The notes beneath the pieces were generated by a model. That model saw only the letters and a list, made by a program, of their open reading frames with translations. It did not search any database and was not told the origin of the DNA. Below, one piece after another: positions 61,540 through 64,000 of a stretch of 64,000 nucleotides of DNA. Source of the stretch: Gallaecimonas pentaromativorans (lineage in GTDB: Bacteria > Pseudomonadota > Gammaproteobacteria > Enterobacterales > Gallaecimonadaceae). The stretch is taken from the NCBI RefSeq assembly GCF_003751625.1, contig NZ_RJUL01000007.1, positions 248,001 through 312,000 of the forward strand, written 5' to 3'. The number at the start of each line of letters is the position of its first letter. Position 1 is the first letter of the stretch. The translations under genes and the position numbers were made by a program.

Positions 61540-63531
61540 TTAGGCCATCCGAAAACCGCTGAGCCGCTTCTCCAACGCCTGCAATTGCTCGCTTAAGCCC
61601 TCGGCCTCCTGGTGCACGCTGCTCACCTGCTGGGCGGTATCTTGGGATAGGCGGTTAATGCCCACCGTGGCTTCGTTGACCTCGGCCAGGGTGGCCGATT
61701 GCTGCTCGGCCGCAGCCGCCACTTGGCGCACCAGATCCTGCACCCGCTCAATCTGCACCGTTACCTGCGACACCGCTTCGCTGCTGGCCCTGACACTGCC
61801 AGCGGTTTCACTTACCTGGCTGGCATTGCGGTTCATGGCCGCCAAGGCGCTGGCACTCGATTGCTGCAGGCGCTCTATCATGTCCCGTACGCTCTCGGTG
61901 GACTCGCGGGTCTTGTAGGCAAGAGAGCGTACCTCGTCGGCCACCACCGCAAAGCCCCGCCCCTGCTCGCCGGCCCGGGCCGCCTCGATGGCGGCATTGA
62001 GCGCCAAGAGGTTGGTTTGTTCGGCAATGCCGGTGATGGTGTCCAAAATGCCGGAGATCTCGCCGCTGTGCTGGGCCAGGCGCTCGATCTCCTCGCGGTT
62101 CTCGGCGATGGACACCGTCAACTGCTCAAAACCCTGGGTGACGGTATCGGTAAGCCGCTGGCTGCTGCCGACATGGCTGTGGGCCTGGTTCATGGCATCC
62201 CTGGCCTGCTGCATGCTGGCCGACACCTCCGCCGAGGCCTGGGCGATTTCATCCATGGCGTGGGCCAGCTGATCGGCGCTCTGGTTCTGCTGCTCGGCAT
62301 TGGCGTTGGCGCGGCCCGCCGAGCTGATAATGTTGTGCATGGTGCGGCTGGCCGAGCTGGCGGTGCCGTGGAAGCCTTTGAAAATGCCGTTGACCTCTTC
62401 AAGGTGCACATCGATGGAGCGGCTGATGTTGCCGAATTCGTCGGCCCGGTTGTCACCGAGGCGCAGGGTCAGGTCGGATTGCTGGGTGATGGCCTTGAGG
62501 GTGTCGTCGACATAAGCAACCCGCTTTTTAAGGGAGCGGGTCAGGGAGAAAATGAGGTAGCAAAGAGGCAACAGCACCACCAGGCTCACTGCCAGGGTGA
62601 TCCACAGGCCGTTCAAGGCCCGCTGCTTAATCTGGTGCGCCTCGGCCACAAACTTGCTGTTAAGCGCGCCGGAAACCTGCTTGATGGCGGCAATGCGCTG
62701 GGTGGCCAGGGCAAACCACTGGCCGTTTGAGGGGTCGGCCAGGGTGTCGCTGGGGCCGCCATCCGCCACGGTCTGCTGGATGGCCTCCACCTGCTGCCAA
62801 CTTTGCTGCTGGCGCGCCTTTTCCAATACCCCCTGGGCTTCTACCGAGGCCAGAGACATGAAGCGGTCCAGCTGATCCTGCTCCGAGGTGGTGGCCTTGA
62901 GCACCATGGCAAAGGCTTTGTTATCAAGGCTGTGGCGAGCAAAGGCGCCATTTAAAAGTCCCCGCACCTGGCCGGCGTATTCACTGCTCCAATACAGGGC
63001 CAGAATGCCGTCCAGCAGGGTTTTTAACGACGGCAGATCTGACAGCTGCAAGGCTTGGCGGGATGAGAGGTTCAGAGCCAGGTCGTTAAGGCGGCTGTAG
63101 TAACCAAAGGCGCCGCTCTGGGGGTTGAGGTTATCCACCTGGTGGCGGATCTCGCTGCGGTTATCAAGGGTTTGTTGCAGCTGGTTAAAAAGAGCCTGGC
63201 TGCGCTTACCCAAGTGGGCAACCGGCACCGATTGAAAATGGCTGATGGCCTGGTCCAGCTTCTGGCGCTGCTCGGCGAGTTCTGGCCCAAATTTTTTACC
63301 GGCCGAGCCCAGAAAACCAGCGCTAAGGCCCCGCTCTGCCGCTCCTTGCTGGGCCAGGTTGGACGCCGCCTCCACCAGTGCTACCAGCTCCACGGCATTG
63401 GCGGCCTGGCCTGACTCCTTAACCAGGGTGCTAAAGTGCACCCCCCACAAAAACACCAGCCCCGCCAGGGGCACCAGTGACACTATCAATACCGCGTGGA
63501 CAAACTTGAGCCGGGCCAGTAAGCGTCGCAT
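61540..63531 (-). CDS. Methyl-accepting chemotaxis protein with NIT sensor domain
   Basis: A 663-residue chemoreceptor. One N-terminal membrane helix ([20 protein letters not shown]) precedes a large periplasmic domain of the NIT (nitrate/nitrite-sensing) type, recognised by [13 protein letters not shown] near residue 70. A second helix ([20 protein letters not shown], about 310-330) leads to HAMP and then the cytoplasmic signalling domain. The highly conserved hairpin tip reads [20 protein letters not shown], followed by [18 protein letters not shown]. No C-terminal CheR-binding pentapeptide is present. It is monocistronic. The ligand is inferred from the domain class only. Confidence 0.93.
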   Translation of the reverse strand: MRRLLARLKFVHAVLIVSLVPLAGLVFLWGVHFSTLVKESGQAANAVELVALVEAASNLAQQGAAERGLSAGFLGSAGKKFGPELAEQRQKLDQAISHFQSVPVAHLGKRSQALFNQLQQTLDNRSEIRHQVDNLNPQSGAFGYYSRLNDLALNLSSRQALQLSDLPSLKTLLDGILALYWSSEYAGQVRGLLNGAFARHSLDNKAFAMVLKATTSEQDQLDRFMSLASVEAQGVLEKARQQQSWQQVEAIQQTVADGGPSDTLADPSNGQWFALATQRIAAIKQVSGALNSKFVAEAHQIKQRALNGLWITLAVSLVVLLPLCYLIFSLTRSLKKRVAYVDDTLKAITQQSDLTLRLGDNRADEFGNISRSIDVHLEEVNGIFKGFHGTASSASRTMHNIISSAGRANANAEQQNQSADQLAHAMDEIAQASAEVSASMQQARDAMNQAHSHVGSSQRLTDTVTQGFEQLTVSIAENREEIERLAQHSGEISGILDTITGIAEQTNLLALNAAIEAARAGEQGRGFAVVADEVRSLAYKTRESTESVRDMIERLQQSSASALAAMNRNASQVSETAGSVRASSEAVSQVTVQIERVQDLVRQVAAAAEQQSATLAEVNEATVGINRLSQDTAQQVSSVHQEAEGLSEQLQALEKRLSGFRMA

Positions 63532-63616
63532 CTTTCCTCCTGCGTGGCTGGTAAATCATTTACCGCGCCTGTAAAGGCCAAGAAGCTAAGTCTAGACCAC
63601 GCAAGAGTTTTTACTG

Positions 63617-64000
63617 TCAGCCCGGCAGATTGCGCACATGGCAGTCGAGCAGGTGATCGTTCACCATCCCTACTGCCTGCATAAAGGCATAAATGATGGT
63701 GGGGCCGACAAAGCGAAAGCCGCGTTTTTTCAAATCCTTGCTGATCTGCTCGGCCAGGGGCGTCACCGCCGGCACGTCACTCAAGGTGCGGGGCTGGTTG
63801 ACGATAGGCTGGCCACCCACAAAGGCCCAGAGGTAGGCGTCGAAGCTGCCAAATTCCTGCTGCACCCGGATAAAGGCCTTGGCGTTGTCGATGCTGGCCG
63901 CCACCTTGAGGCGGTTACGCACTATGCCGGGGTTGGCCAAAAGCCGCTGCTGGTCGGCGTCGGCATAGGCCGCTATCTGATGCACGTCGAACTGGTGGTA
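63617..64000 (-). CDS. tag: DNA-3-methyladenine glycosylase I (5' end outside window)
   Basis: The C-terminal 127 residues of Tag, which removes 3-methyladenine from alkylated DNA. The frame continues beyond the right edge (YHQFDVHQIAAYADADQ). Diagnostic segments are PGIVRNRLKVAASIDNAKAF, the SFDAYLWAFVGGQPIVN stretch, and KKRGFRFVGPTIIYAFMQAVGMVNDHL with the zinc-ligand His followed by CH. Full-length Tag is about 187 residues, so about 60 are missing. The chemoreceptor gene follows downstream on the same strand after 85 bases. Confidence 0.93.
   Translation of the reverse strand, partial: YHQFDVHQIAAYADADQQRLLANPGIVRNRLKVAASIDNAKAFIRVQQEFGSFDAYLWAFVGGQPIVNQPRTLSDVPAVTPLAEQISKDLKKRGFRFVGPTIIYAFMQAVGMVNDHLLDCHVRNLPG

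Overview
The window is a single chromosomal stretch of a GC-rich gammaproteobacterium. Three conserved gene blocks support this: ubiE-ubiJ-ubiB-tatABC-tatD-hemB; gppA-rhlB-trxA-rho-ubiD-fre; and hemC-hemD/X-hemY, cyaA, cyaY, lptM-lysA-dapF-DUF484-xerC-yigB-uvrD. All three resemble the E. coli arrangement, but the genes between them (an IclR-controlled oxidation cluster, a solitary pilU, a NIT-domain chemoreceptor, an Mg-type HemB) point to a free-living marine or aquatic lineage. Gallaecimonas or a near relative is my best guess. This is an inference from gene content and order, not a database match.

Layout. 1-468 is the 3' end of a LysE-type exporter. 469-4075 is the only clearly mobile segment. 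It holds a duplicated two-hairpin repeat, an intact IS630-family element, and a decayed IS3-family element split by a frameshifted IS903-group element. 4076-4317 (minus) is a small secreted-peptide gene missed by normal ORF calling. 4505-12396 is an alpha-2-macroglobulin/PBP1C pair for envelope defence and repair. 12474-18373 is a complete RND efflux operon (lipoprotein adaptor, pump, outer-membrane channel) behind a perfect 18-bp palindrome. 18372-23544 (minus) is a catabolic operon (GntP-type permease, iron alcohol dehydrogenase, CoA-acylating semialdehyde dehydrogenase, IclR regulator) with a candidate operator and promoter.

23707-30298 carries ubiquinone synthesis, Tat export and HemB, with an unknown exported protein translationally coupled between tatC and tatD. 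30346-33074 is a three-gene lipid A glycosylation cassette (GT2, LABN membrane protein, ArnT-like GT39) with a PmrA-like box upstream. 33087-36425 holds an XRE regulator with an orphan C-terminal domain, a DUF4124 protein, PilU and a small unknown. 36476-43366 is gppA-rhlB (minus) and trxA, rho, ubiD, fre (plus). 43329-46466 holds an MFS and an AEC transporter, a YbaY-type lipoprotein and a secreted unknown.

46423-50245 (minus) is the haem operon hemC-hemDX-hemY, in which hemD and hemX are fused in frame. 50283-58012 runs from DUF2914 and cyaA through cyaY and lptM-lysA-dapF-DUF484-xerC-yigB. 57986-60201 is uvrD with its own extended -10 promoter and a LexA-like site. The window closes with a small lipoprotein, RarD, a chemoreceptor and the 3' part of tag.

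Most of the window is ordinary housekeeping sequence. I found no CRISPR array, prophage, tRNA or rRNA, and no clear defence system. The points most worth following up are the small cysteine-containing secreted peptide, the HemD-HemX fusion with a preserved internal start, the Tat-operon passenger, the PmrA-box/ArnT-like cassette, the IclR operator, and the nested IS structure.
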